From Certhia americana (Eukaryota; Chordata; Aves; Passeriformes; Certhiidae), in assembly GCA_018697195.1 (NCBI GenBank), contig CM031858.1, positions 84,255,034 through 84,319,033 on the forward strand: DNA of 64,000 nt, read 5' to 3'. Every line of letters starts with the position of its first letter. The first letter of the stretch is position 1. A program made the position numbers and the translations under genes. The notes under the pieces are model-generated. The model made no database searches, was not told where the DNA came from, and saw only the letters and a program-made list of their open reading frames with translations. Below, piece after piece: positions 12,164 to 24,400 of this stretch.

Positions 12164-12208
12164 CCCGCCCGCCTTACCCGGCCGGCAGGGAAGCCACGCC
12201 GTGCCGCG
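12164..12208. repeat. Right gap-edge sequence, near-identical to the left edge
   Basis: This is the second copy of the sequence at 11749-11790, starting at the first known base after the gap. It differs only by three extra C residues in short C runs. It carries the same minus-strand GGGTAAGG donor-like site, which probably should be counted once. Confidence 0.85.
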
Positions 12209-15200
12209 GGCCCTGACACGCGGGCTGCCCGGCCAGACCGCAGCCGGGCACGGCGGGACAGTCAGGCGGCGGAGGGCACGGCACGGCGCGGTGGGGCTCG
12301 GCTGGCCGCTGCCCGGGCAGCGCGGGAGTGCGGGGGCGCTGCGAGCCGGTTTCCATGTGACTGCCCGGCACAAACGCAAACACGGCGGTCGCCCCCGCTG
12401 GCACTGCCAGGGCGGCCGCCCACGCCACGGCGTGGGAGAGGAGGGGATGGGGTTACAGCAGGGGGAGAGGAGAAGCCGACAAACACCCCCGCCAGCGCCA
12501 GCTGCCAGGACCCTCCGTCGTCTCTTTTGCCACGAACTTGGCAAGTCCAGTGCTTGTCAGGCAAGACTGAGCCCCGCGGGGAGCGAAGGCTTTTCCTCAG
12601 CCTCACACCCTGCGCAGCCCTGGCTCTGCCACCTACGGCCTGTTTCTCGTCACCTCTGTTCACACAGATATTTTTTTCTTGTATCGGAGGCGGCACAAAC
12701 AGCTTTTAAAATTAGCAGTGGCTGTGGTCAGGGAGAGGGGGTGGAGGGCCGTGGCACGGCAAGGCAGGCTTCTCCCCGGGTTTTCCTCCTGCGGAACGAG
12801 CCCAGCACGGAGAAGGCAGCCCCACTTCCCGGGCGATGCGAGGCGCACAACGGCACAGTCTTCGTAGAAACGTGGCCATCGGCTTAAAATCTGTGTGTGT
12901 TGTTTCAGGAATATCCCCCCTCACGCCTTTTTCACAGAATATCGACAGCTATACCTGTGTGCGATAGCAAAACCAGACTGGAGGCGGAGGAGTCTCCTGG
13001 CACCACTGCTCTGTGTGTGTCTTCAGCCCGGCGCTGGGCAGCCTGGCTTCTCCAGGTATTTCAGGAGTTTCTGTGCTCCTCTCCATTTGTGTCACCTTGC
13101 TTTCCCGGCCACAGTGGGAGGATGGCAGAGACAATAGACAGGTCAGGCCAGCAGCCATCACCGGGACCAGGAGATAGGAGCAAGCAGGCTGAGTGAAGTT
13201 ACAGTAAGAAACTCGAATGAAGAACTGAACTGCTGCCTTACTTGGCTTTTCACCTGACTGCCTTGGTGATAGTGACACAGGTTCTGCTTAATGGTCACCT
13301 CTTTCACCAAACCTGTCCATCCCTTCAGTCCTGAGCTCGTATTTCTGCATACTCTTCCCATCAGAAAGTGCCTTGACCAGTAACCACACAGTGCAAGCAA
13401 CTTCCCTGGCTCCAAAAGTGAGAGTTGCTTCCTCAGCAAGTTTTGGCAAATAGGGGTTAGAAGCTGCATGTGGCTGATGGCCTTGCCATGTGCAAGAAAA
13501 CCCCATTCCAGGCAGATTGAAAATGCTTTGAAACTCAGACATTGGATTAATTTGCAAGTAACAGAGGTGTGAAAGGCATGTTCATCTTTTCTGTACTACA
13601 TCACTGGAAGGTCACTATAAATGCCCACCTTTGTCTACCAAGGCTTTTGCATTATGATCAAAATACCAGTTTCTATATATTTACCCCAGCATATAACAGA
13701 ACACTTCTTGTGCTATAGTTGTCCTTAACTTTATCTTCTCTCACTCTGACAACCTGAAGTCTCCCCTTAATTCCCATCTCATCAACAGAGATTTAAGAAT
13801 GCTGGCTTTCATTCCCTTCTGTCCAATCCCATAGGTGCATATACTGTGGGAGGCAGCTGCCTGTCCTATCTGTATGTAGAGAAACAAACCCAAAAATTTG
13901 CAAAAGCAAAACACTGATCTCTAATTTCCCTGTTACCATGGGTAGGAGTTGACTGAGTCACCACAGTTCAGTAATCACCCCGGTCATCTGAGCCACATGC
14001 CACGGTAATGAGCCACATGCATGATCTTAATTTGCGCCTTTATGAAAATAAATAGGCTAGGCCACATACTTTATTTTGCAAGTGGACTGGTTCAGTCACT
14101 GCATGCTGTCAGTTTCCATAGCTCCAGGAATGAATGGTCATCTATTAAATCACGGAAACTTGATTTCACAGCTCTGTTTGTCAACTGTTCAGTCTTTTTT
14201 CATCTCCTGTTTTTACTCCTAAATCTTAATGAACTCTTCCTTATTCTAGAACAGCTGCTAAAGCCAAACAGGCACAAAAGCCTCTGCAGAAACACCCAAA
14301 TCTTTCCCCATCCACATCATTAGCAAACTACACCAAACTTCCCTTGCCTCAGCTGTAACTTTTACCCTCATATACCTGAGCAGGGGTATCAAACTAGTAT
14401 TTGTTTATTATGTTCCCTTCTTTCGTACAGCATTTCGAAAGAGTGAAAGCCTATTAATTACCAAACTCATGATCTTGCATCTCTAGAGCACCAGTGGGGC
14501 CAAGTCCCCATGTCCCCCATTCTTTAGTTGCATATATCTGATGGAAAAGCTGAGTGAAATGTGAGGAGTACGCTGTATGATGCAACATGGGAATCTGTTT
14601 TTCTCTAGGCTGCTTGGCACTGCATTTCCCTCTTGAAAAGGGCAAAGGGGCTATTTCTAGTGTGCATTGTAATCCCCACAATCGGGGTGCTATGCTCCTT
14701 TGTTTAGGCAAAGGGCATTAGTTTGGAGAGGGGCTATATGAGTATTTGCCAATGCCATAAAACTGTGAGATTTGCATGTTCAGCACTCCCAATTTGTTTA
14801 ACCCTTTCCTGTTTGTAGAGCTTCATCTCTGTTTCGATGGGCCTCTTCAATATATTTCCTAAGCAAATCAATTCACCTGGATGAACAAAATCCTTGCTGT
14901 AAAATAGTTTAGGCCTTTACAAATAAAAAATAAAAATCAATTATTCACCCATGCAATTTCACATTTATGCCTTTGTACAGTCTTCAAAACCTTACTCCTG
15001 TTTTTCTTCACCTTCATTGCTAGTAGTATTACTGAATCAACTAAGGCTACATTTTTCTTCTGCTAAAACTGGCCTGCAATATTTCAGGAATTTGAGTTTG
15101 TAGTATAAACGAACTGAACACATAAGGAATCTAGTAAGACAAGTCTAATACCAAAGAATTTGTTTATATAGCAAAAAGAGCTTAAAATTAGCTCAGCATT

Positions 15201-16271
15201 AACTAAGATGCACCAGTTAACCAAGCCTTTTCTGTAGTCCAACACATAATCTCTTTTTATGATTTAGGTGTTTGAGAACCATCTTAGAATTGGAAACCAG
15301 TTTTGAGCCTAATAACCAAAGCAACAATAACAACCTCAAATTTATAGCAGGAAGAAATTGTGAATAGAAGTTAGTTATTGTGGTTAGGTTCAGTTAATAG
15401 CAAACCTTTTTAACCACATAAACCTTTTTCCCATTTTAAGCAATCTAGAAGTTGCAATTTAAGCATTAGTCCCTGTAAGAGAGTTGACTTACTGTACAAT
15501 CATAAATTTCCTAGCTATGTAATTATAGCAATTGGAGTTCTGTAGCCTCAAGCTCAGAAATCTCTTTTCTTTTGCTATCCATAGAGAAAAGGAAAAAAGA
15601 GACAGGAAGTTAGATTTTCAGGGCTTGCTACACTTAAGTCCCAGAGCACTCATTCTTCAGAAATTTGTTTTGGGAGTTGTCCTTACATGTCCTATTGTTT
15701 TTGTTAGGAACCTGAAATAGCTGAGAGCAAATGATATGCATTTTAGAGGAACAAGTCAAAATAAAAAATCAAAGCATTTTCTAGTTTTGAACAAGTATTG
15801 TGTCGTTGCTGATCCATAACAGCCTAACACATTATCAAATATCGCTGAAGAGGCTAAATTTCCTTCAGAAAGGCACCATGGCTTGATGAGTGGGGCAGTC
15901 AAGGGGGAAAAAGGAACAAAGGTGCTTGGATCTGCCCTTAGATGCATAGCAAATTGCCAAGTTTCTGCTTCATTTTTTGTTCTTCTTACTTGTCTTGTGT
16001 GGTGCTGAGAAGCCTCCTTCAAGACTCAGTGCCAAACTGCACTGGCATGGCATCTGCAAGCGAGCAAAGACAGTTCCTACCCTGGACAACCTGGGGGTTT
16101 TGGAATGGCAATTTTGATTTTCTTCGTCTTTAGAGACTTATGTGTAAAATGTCTGTGATGTCAATTGAGGATCACAAAAAAAAGAGCCAAAAAGGATATT
16201 AATCATACAAAAACTTGACAAGCCATTGAAAGAGCTCACAGATCTAGATACTGATATCTGATATATCTGAT

Positions 16272-16292
16272 AAAAGCTATTTTGTAGCTTTT
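16272..16292. repeat. Perfect 8-bp inverted repeat, 5-base loop
   Basis: AAAAGCTA and TAGCTTTT flank TTTTG. It follows a small TGATATCTGATATATCTGAT quasi-repeat. No T run follows, and a bacterial-type terminator has no meaning here. Confidence 0.9.
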
Positions 16293-16377
16293 GCTGAGAT
16301 AGTTCATGACATTTCTGAATTATTGGGTAATTCAATATTTGGATCTTCTGTGTATATAGAAATACTGAAGCTTGTCC

Positions 16378-16435
16378 TTTGTCTTACTATCTCTCAACCC
16401 ATTCTGTTTGTCTTGCTATCTCTCAAACCTTCAGG
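16378..16435. repeat. Tandem duplication, 29-base unit, two copies
   Basis: The blocks TTTGTCTTACTATCTCTCAA and TTTGTCTTGCTATCTCTCAA start 29 bases apart (16378 and 16407) and stay similar for about 25 bases. Confidence 0.9.
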
Positions 16436-19400
16436 GACCTTTTCCTTTTATCTCCCAAAACTTACTGAAGTCAGTGAAGAGTTTAGGTGGTTTTGACATT
16501 AAGACCTATAAAAAAGTATCATGAGTGTGGTGTAGAAAACTAGAGGCTCTTGCCCATCCCCTGCATGGAAAAAGCTGCTGAAGAAACCCCTGCTTGCCCA
16601 TTCACTCATGCCTTAAAACTGTGATGTGATCTGGAAAAAGGTAGAGAGAGGGATGGAACAGCACTGGAGATGAGAGGGTGCATAATGCAGTCCTGGCCCA
16701 GTGGTGACAATCAGGAGCCACAGGGCAGAATGAGCACTATAATGCCATGTAAAAAATACTCTGGGAAGGGAGGGTCCTTTTGCCTAAGAGAGTATTTCAG
16801 AACACATATGCAGGGTGGGGAATGGGGTGTGCATTAAAAGAGATGGGGAAATGGTTTAAACTTATGATGTGAATAGAGCAAGAGGAATTTCTGTGAACAG
16901 TGCAGCAATCAGGACATTAAACCTGGGTTATTTTAAATGTGGCTAAAAGTGGACGTAGCAGACAACCACAGACTGAAGCTGCTGTCTGTAATACACTGAC
17001 ACAGTCTTGAGTGTAAGAACCGTAGAATTTTGGGGATTTTGTTTTAAAGATGGGTATTGATTTCATGCTTATTCTTCCATGTATTCTTTTTTTCCCCCCC
17101 AACATTTGTTTTACCTGCCATTTTGTTCTGTATGTTTTGGGGAAGTAGTCTTCAATTTCCTCTCTTTTCTACTATTCCTCTTGTGTGAACGTTTTTTTCA
17201 AGATTTGAAACCCGAGGCCTAGTCTACAATTGAACTGACGTTTTTGAATGTATATTTACTGGGACAGACACAATGGGCCAAATCTCATGTTCTTGGGCCC
17301 AGCTGTGGTAAGAAACTTCCTAAGCAACATGATAATATAAGATGCTTCCTAAAATTTATAGTTGCATGACTCACACTCGTCTGAATAGTAAGATCATACT
17401 TCTCTGAGCAATGTCAGAGAAGGCAATTGTACTATGCAGAGAAAATTCAAAATCAATTTTCAAGACTATGTCATATTATATGACTGAAAAATTAGCCTTT
17501 GGGAAATCTTGGCTACCTAACAAAACAAATTTGAAGCAAAACACACTTTATGTAAAATTGTCCTCATTGTACTGAGCTGGGCAATCCTGCTTGGCTTGCT
17601 GGTTAGAATGGCCCATTCCTCTCTGGAAGGTTGTTGCTCTTCATTTGCATGTCAAAGAGAGTCTCAAGTCATGAAAGTAGCATTTCAGAGATGCAACTCC
17701 CTGCCTCACAGATGCTCGTGCCACTAAAATTCACTTCATCCTTACCTCTTCCTGTAATACAAGTAATTTTTACTCTTAGAACTACCCTCTCTTTTGGAAT
17801 TTTTGTGAAACAGAAGTAAAGGTCATGGGCCACCCAGCCATCAGAACTATCAGAAAGGGGAAACTTCATGAGCCTCCTGCATAAATCACTTTCCATGGAT
17901 CTGAAACTGTTCATTTAGAAGTGGTGTGAAGATATGGCGCGTCACTTGACTGATGCTTTTCCAGTTAGTGGGGTACAGACAGGCCAAGCTTTTGTAGAGT
18001 TGGGCAGGATAGAGAAGACTGCAGAAGGGGTCCTCCATGCATGGTCTAGTGACACAATCAAACAGAAAGCTCCTCTCTGTAAGCTGTGGATGTGGCACAT
18101 CCCCAGCGTTTCCTGTGCAGCACATTGCATACACAACATCACGTGTTCACCATTGCAAGCAGCCTGCACCCCTCCCATGCACCACACCCAGCTCTCCAGC
18201 CAGCAGCATGGTTGGAGCTGGGAGTGATGGCAGTGAGGAGCACCTGCTGCCTTTGAAACCCTGACTGTCAGGTGGGGCTTCAACTACTGACTCCTGGAGT
18301 CATTCTTGGAGTAAGTTAGTCCCACATGCCCTTAGGAAACAATTCTCATGAGCCATGTCTGTAGTGAATACTCAGTACCAGGGTTTCTATTTCAAGCAGG
18401 CCATTTCTGTTTTGAGATAAAAAAATAGTCATGCTATAATCAGAAGAATTATATACACTCACAGTCCTCTATGTAAATATTTAACACTGTATGGGAGAAT
18501 CTCTATTAACATTGTCCACATCTATCTTTTACCTCAGCTGGGTAAAACTTCTACATTTAAATTTTTTTTTTTTTTTTAGGACAGTAATTCACTGAAATTT
18601 AGAAATTTTTAATGGTTAGGAGGTAGTAGAATCTCCAGGTTTCATTCTCAAGTTTCAGAATGGATAAATTACATCATAGATTTTATAGAATTCCATAGTT
18701 ACATACATAATTCTCATTTCACACCTGCATCCTCTGATGCATCTTTCAGTTAATCCTGATTGATAGCAACATAAATGAAAACAGGTTTTGGTTCTGTGTT
18801 TAAGTCAAAACTAATATGCTACCGATAAAGACAAATACATATGTACTTATGCAAAGATACAGAAGTAGCAGTCTTGCTGCTGCTGCTATTCCTATTGAGT
18901 TACCTAATTTGTGATTGCCTTAGTTCAACGATTCAAAGCACACAAAGATTTGAAAAGAAAGCTCACCCATATTGTATCACCACATTCCTTAAATCTTTAG
19001 GAAGAAAAGACCTTTGACATACCTTATAATCTCTACAATTCACCATAAATTAAACAGAACTTGAATAGCTGCATCCTGTTAAATTTCTACACGCACTCCC
19101 AAAGTGCATGTACCTTTTACGCATTTCTTCCCCAAATACAAACCTCATGAACCTGCTGAAATCACTAAACTGTGTTAATGTGGGACTCATAGCCCTGAAA
19201 GAATGAGCCTTAACAGATGCTATTGTCAGGAAGGAAAGCATCTGAAGAAGGCAGATGAATTCTGACATACATAAAGCCTTATTTGGACTTAGGTTACAAG
19301 CATGAGTGGATAAATGAAAAAACAACTTACCTCCTTACCTTGAGGAATTCTCTGTGAGCTTATTTAAATTGACATCATGTACAATAAAATTTTTCTAGTC

Positions 19401-21311
19401 ACCATCATGTCATGATATGATCAGTGGTGCAAAGGGTGACTTTGCCATCACCTGACCCTCTGAGGCCAGCAATGGCTTCTTTACTCTTCCATTGTAGATT
19501 TCATAAAATTTACACCTTAATACAAATAAGTGACAAAACAATAACGCTTTTCTTTTTGCTAACATACCTTGAGACCAATCCTACTGCTTACGTCTTTTTC
19601 CAGAAGATTTGGGTTAGCTAGGTATGGCTAAAGAAGAGAAAGGGCTGTCTTCCAAAGATGTCTGGTGGTACAAATCCGGGAGATCTTGGTCTGAGATGAA
19701 GTACACAGTTGTTTCACCACAGCATCATTGAACTGATGTGGTCACACAGCGACAAGTCAGGGTAGAGCTTCTCTTTTTATGAAGGGTTGCAGTCACCTTC
19801 CCCACCCTGCTCCTGTGAGCAATACACAGAGTTAGAAACCAGAAAAACTGTCCTTGAATTATCAAGGAAGGGATTGGAGAGTCAAAGACAGATGGAGGAA
19901 GTATGGATTATCTGGACAACACCAATACAATGATCCAAAAATATTGAGAGGTTTCCTACTGATTTCAACTGTGTTTACCAGATCTTTCATATCACTTGCA
20001 AACACAGGCAGTAATGACTACAGAACTTTTTGTCTCATTTATTTCCCTCTTCCTTTTGAATGTGAAGTTAATCATGGCATAATTCTACCTCTTGCCATTT
20101 GTACTGGTGCTATGTGAATCTTCCCAAGAGTCTGCTGTTTACTGTCCCCTAAAAGACAACATGAAGGTAAAAATTCTGCCACGTTCTTTAAACACCCTTT
20201 TAACACCCTGTACCTGACATGGCTGATGAACCTTTGGAACCTTTTTATTTCTCTGTCTTCTCCTGGCTTGCCAGCTCTACTTATGCTGTAATCTCAGTCT
20301 AGGGGTGCAGCATAAATGATTACATAATTAAAATGAAGCAACACTCCATTTTTTCAGGTGAGTCATCTGCAGGTATCCAGAAAATGTACAGTATGAGAAT
20401 TACCTCAGGTTCAAGGCATTAAGAATACAAAAGTAGCTCATTAGATGTACTTAGGAAAAATAAATATGAACTTCAAAGTAGAGAGAATACTTTCTTGCTG
20501 TTCACAGTAGCAAACAAGGAAAATTTCAAGACTTCCTGTGAATTTGCTACTCAGGGTGGTGCATTAATGTGCGGCTACAGGCACCACCCAGAAAACAAAT
20601 TACAATGACAAGATCTGTTCTTGGTTCCTCCTCTGCCCCCATGGCAAGAGCTCTGCTGGCAGCAGCTGGTGTCTGGATCAGCACTTGCTTGCTGCCCAGC
20701 CTGTTGGCACAGTTTACCTTTCCAGCAGAGTGGGCGGTGAGCCAGAGCCCCACCTTTTCTCCACCTTCTACTCTCTCAGCAGAGGTGGATGACAAGGGAG
20801 GAAAACAATAATCCCAGAGAGATTACTTTTTTCTCTGTCTAGCACAGAAAGGCCTTAGTGGCCATGAAGGGCCTAGGATTAAGACCACAAACTCCTCAAT
20901 AAATAGGCATGTGTCCATAGAGATTTAAAGGAATAGATTGGTTTTATACTTGTTCATAATCTGATGCAATATTAAAGGAACCCACAGACTTACATGTAAT
21001 TTTTTGTTTTACTAGAAGGTGATGAATGAAGGTTTAAATCCTCTTAAAATGCATTAGACTAACACCAGCAATAACTATGGAGGTGCTTTCACAGCACTGG
21101 CCTGTGTTTTAAGTCTGTCACAAAAGCCACATTAGCTTTCTTGATTAGTACTGAAGCAAAATGCACATGGAAATCTTTACAAACATACAAATAATTTGAA
21201 TGTATTTTGAAACCTGTTTACAGCTTACATAGGAAAACTAAAAGTTAGAGAATGACATTTTAATTGTTCATGTATACTTAGTATTTGATGTGCCAAATCA
21301 CCCCAGTGGTT

Positions 21312-21450
21312 CATAAAATCACAGAATATGCTGAATTGGAAGGGACCCACAAGGACTATCAAGTCAAACACTGGCTATGTACTAGACATGCAGAATCATA
21401 TCACGTGTCTGAGAGCATTGTCCAAACAGTTCTTGAACTCTAAAGAAGTG
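21312..21450 (-). mobile_element. CR1 LINE fragment, sense on minus strand
   Basis: It starts with 'AAATCACAGAATATGCTGAATTGGAAGGGACCCACAAGGA', the reverse complement of the 3' end of one CR1 subfamily. It goes on with 'TGAGAGCATTGTCCAAACAGTTCTTGAACTCT', also typical of that subfamily. The 'GGACCCACAAGGA' variant sets it apart from most of the other CR1 copies in the window, so it belongs to a different subfamily. It fades after about 140 bases. Confidence 0.85.
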
Positions 21451-24400
21451 TCTGCTTGAGTCAGACTGTGTGTACACACAAGAGTAATCAGCTGTGAGTC
21501 TTGCAGCAACCTCTGTAGCCTAAGTTGTTGCTTACTGGAAGGTTTCTCAGGGTGCTTGGTGTGAGCAGCCCCTGCTTGTTCTTATCCTTGCACTACAGAA
21601 GTCCTTGCACTACCTTGTGTCTTGCTCCAATGTGGGAGCAGGATTGGCTCCCACCTGCAGTCTGGAGCTTCCATGCCCTCCCCTGCACACCCTCGGCTCA
21701 TGGCTGCTGAAACCATGTCTGTCAGGTTGCCTAGTCACAGCTGAACTATTACCAAGCTCACAGCACATTTTAAAAAACAGGTACAGCTCCCCTGCACAGT
21801 CACCTCTGTGCTTCCCCTTCACAGAGATTTTTATGTCATAGCACAGGAGAATACTTATGCAACTTGAGGGACAGCATTTTTAACCCTTGGAAAAGAGTGG
21901 TGTGAAGAATAGTGACACTAAAAAATCAACAGTACTTTGCTACCATGTTTTCAATTTTAAGGTCATTCCTTATAAAATTACAAAATATGGTTCATTTATA
22001 CATTACAATTGCATTTCCAAACTGTTGTCTAATACAGATCTTGATAATTACATTTGTTACCCTACAGGTTTATGAATTCCTCATTCCTTCCTGATGGATG
22101 AGCATTAAGACCTCACCTGAAATTTTCAGATGGATGTAATATAGACTGTAAAATACATGCATTTATCCATACATATATGCTTGTATGATTCTAGAGTTTT
22201 GTTTCCTTTGTGGTAGGGTTTTATGTTTTGGGGTTTTATTTCTGCATACTGACTTACTTGGAAGCTCCAGATGCCTGTGGTTTCTTCTGAGACCCCACCT
22301 AAAGAAAGGCATCCAACTCTGGGATAAGGATATCCAAACTAAGGATATTTGAGGTCAACTGATAATGAAACTCCAGGAATCAAAACCCTATATGGAGTTT
22401 TTTTGAAGTGAAACAGAATCCAGCAGCTAAGACAACAAAACAGATATGAACTCATTCCTAGTTTAATTTTTAGTGCAGAAGCTCAGAATTAAATCAGTCG
22501 TTCCACAGTGGTCCAACATTATGAACAGAAAACATGCTGTGGAAAGCTAGGGGAAGGCAATTTTAATGAGCATGCTTTCTTCAACAGTCTTGTGACAATC
22601 TGTTACAAGAAAATGCCCAATGAAAGTCTTAATAGCATTTCAATTATTGGATTAAAAACTTTGAAAAGACTAATGATTAAGAAAGGGACAGAGCAATCAG
22701 CAGGAAAACAAACCCAAAACAAATCAACAAAAATTCCCCAAGGTCTCATTGCAAAATGAGGCTTTTAAATGTCTGTATGCAGCACCTCTCCACTGGGAGG
22801 CCTCTGTCACTGCTCCCTGGGGACTTGAGGCTGGTAGTCCCAGTCTGTGGGAGGAGGGGTCAATGCCTTTCTTAAAGTGGCAAAATAGGGTGTTGCTACC
22901 TCCTGGAAAAGAGAACAGGATGGTTTTATTTTATTAATATCTGTTTTTGTAATCCCTCCACGCTGTAAGCAGAGCCAAACAGCTTTTGCTTCTTTCTTAA
23001 AATGGGAGTGAAATGCATGGGCATGAAGGGGGTGGATGATGGAGATTCTGCTAACAACATCATAAAAGCAAAGCTGCAGCAGGAAGCTGAAAGGACACCA
23101 TGGGTAGATTTGTTTCAGAGCTTCCAGTTTTGATGAGAGAGAGGTACAAAAATGACAAAGGATTTTGACTTTCTGAACTCATGGCTGCTCTGAAGAGCTG
23201 AAGAGGTCAGATTGCATGTACTATCAGCAGGACAATGATTTCAGCCACTTGTGAAGGACTTGTATTTTTGTCTCTTGCATTCCCAGGTATTCTGTGTTTT
23301 AAAGCAAACAAAAAAAAAACCAAACCAAACCAACAAACAAACAAACAAACAAACAAACAAACAAACAAACAAACAAACAAAAAAAAGAAAGGAAGGAAAA
23401 TCACTTTGGCAACAGAACAATCTTTAACCTGATGGCTTGCCCCAAAAATGTAAGAACAACCTTCCCCCTGGACCTCACCATAGTTCTTTTCCCTCTAGAG
23501 AGGTGAGAGAGAGTTAAACAGAACACCTGAAGCAGATGTGCCCCAAACATTTCTTTTGCACATTGTGTTACTACGCTTGGGAGACATTGCTGAGAAACGG
23601 AATTTAAAAATTGGGGAAAAGTTTGCAACTATAACAATGATATTTACAGTCTTCAAATTTATTTGAAGTTTTGTGAAATGTATCTGGGCAAATGGCTGTC
23701 CCAGCCTAAGGCAACAGCTAATATTGTGCTTTCACTGGAAGGTTTGGTAATGCTTAGACAGCTTGGGCAGGGGATTCACAGGATTTTGTGCTGAAGACTG
23801 TATATGCATAGGAGGGAGAAAAAAACATTTCCCTGCCTCCTTGAAAATCCACGTCCAGCTCCTCATTCATTTCTGTTAGGGAAGCTGGCTGTGGGTAGTT
23901 CTGAGCATTAAAGCATTGGAAGTCCAGCAGCTGCAGGAGTCATACAGGTGGCTGTGCCAGGCTGGGAGCAGCCAGCCAAGAGCAAAGGGCTCTCAGCAGA
24001 GCTGCCAAGGCCCGCGAATGAAAATGGAGCAGCCAGAGGCACAACCATCAGGGAGCCAAGCAGCTACCAGAGCATTGCTTCACACGGCAGTTTATCGCGC
24101 AACAAATCTTAGCTTTCACTTACTTTCACTTAGATGATGGGAAAAATTCTACCCTGGAAAACACTTCCTTAGAGAAAAAACACTATGAACTGTTATAGTT
24201 AAAGAATAACTACAACAGTCAGTTACTATCACTGTTTATCTAGCTGGTCAGATTTTTGTTTTCTCTTACCAAAAAAAACCCCAATGAAATCTTTTTGAAC
24301 TGTTCGATTCATGTTTGCCTCTTACTTATGCCTCTGCTTTTAAAATACTAGAGTTCAGTATAATTTTTCCAGTTGTCCAGGTGTGGCCTCAAGTCACCAT

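Larger units (their letters stand above)
10680..12880. promoter_or_regulatory. CpG island, probable gene promoter
   Basis: About 2.2 kb (including 373 Ns) is very rich in C, G and CpG, while the DNA on both sides is AT-rich and CpG-poor. It holds many GC-box-like GGGCGG/CCGCCC cores, homopurine and homopyrimidine runs, and no obvious TATA box. Unmethylated islands like this normally mark the start of a vertebrate gene. Good splice-donor sequences on the minus strand (GT at 11459-11460, 11761-11762 and the duplicated copy near 12175) favour transcription toward lower coordinates. A divergent plus-strand transcript is also possible, because such islands are often bidirectional. Long ORFs across the island are a by-product of few stop codons in GC-rich DNA and are not called as genes. 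Confidence 0.85.
12881..21311. other. Non-coding stretch right of the CpG island
   Basis: GC content falls quickly after 12.9 kb. Only short simple repeats and the 16.3 kb tandem duplication and hairpin were found. Small ORFs around 12.9-13.6 kb overlap each other on both strands and lack support. Confidence 0.55.

Noticed and set aside
10668..12887. Very long ORFs on both strands across the CpG island (up to 660 codons)
   Set aside because: GC-rich sequence has few stop codons, several frames are open at once on both strands, and the longest run through the Ns. The compositions are dominated by Pro, Gly, Arg and Ala, with no recognisable domain.
24301..24310. GTTCGATTC, similar to a tRNA B box
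   Set aside because: There is no A box at the right spacing and no cloverleaf can be formed.
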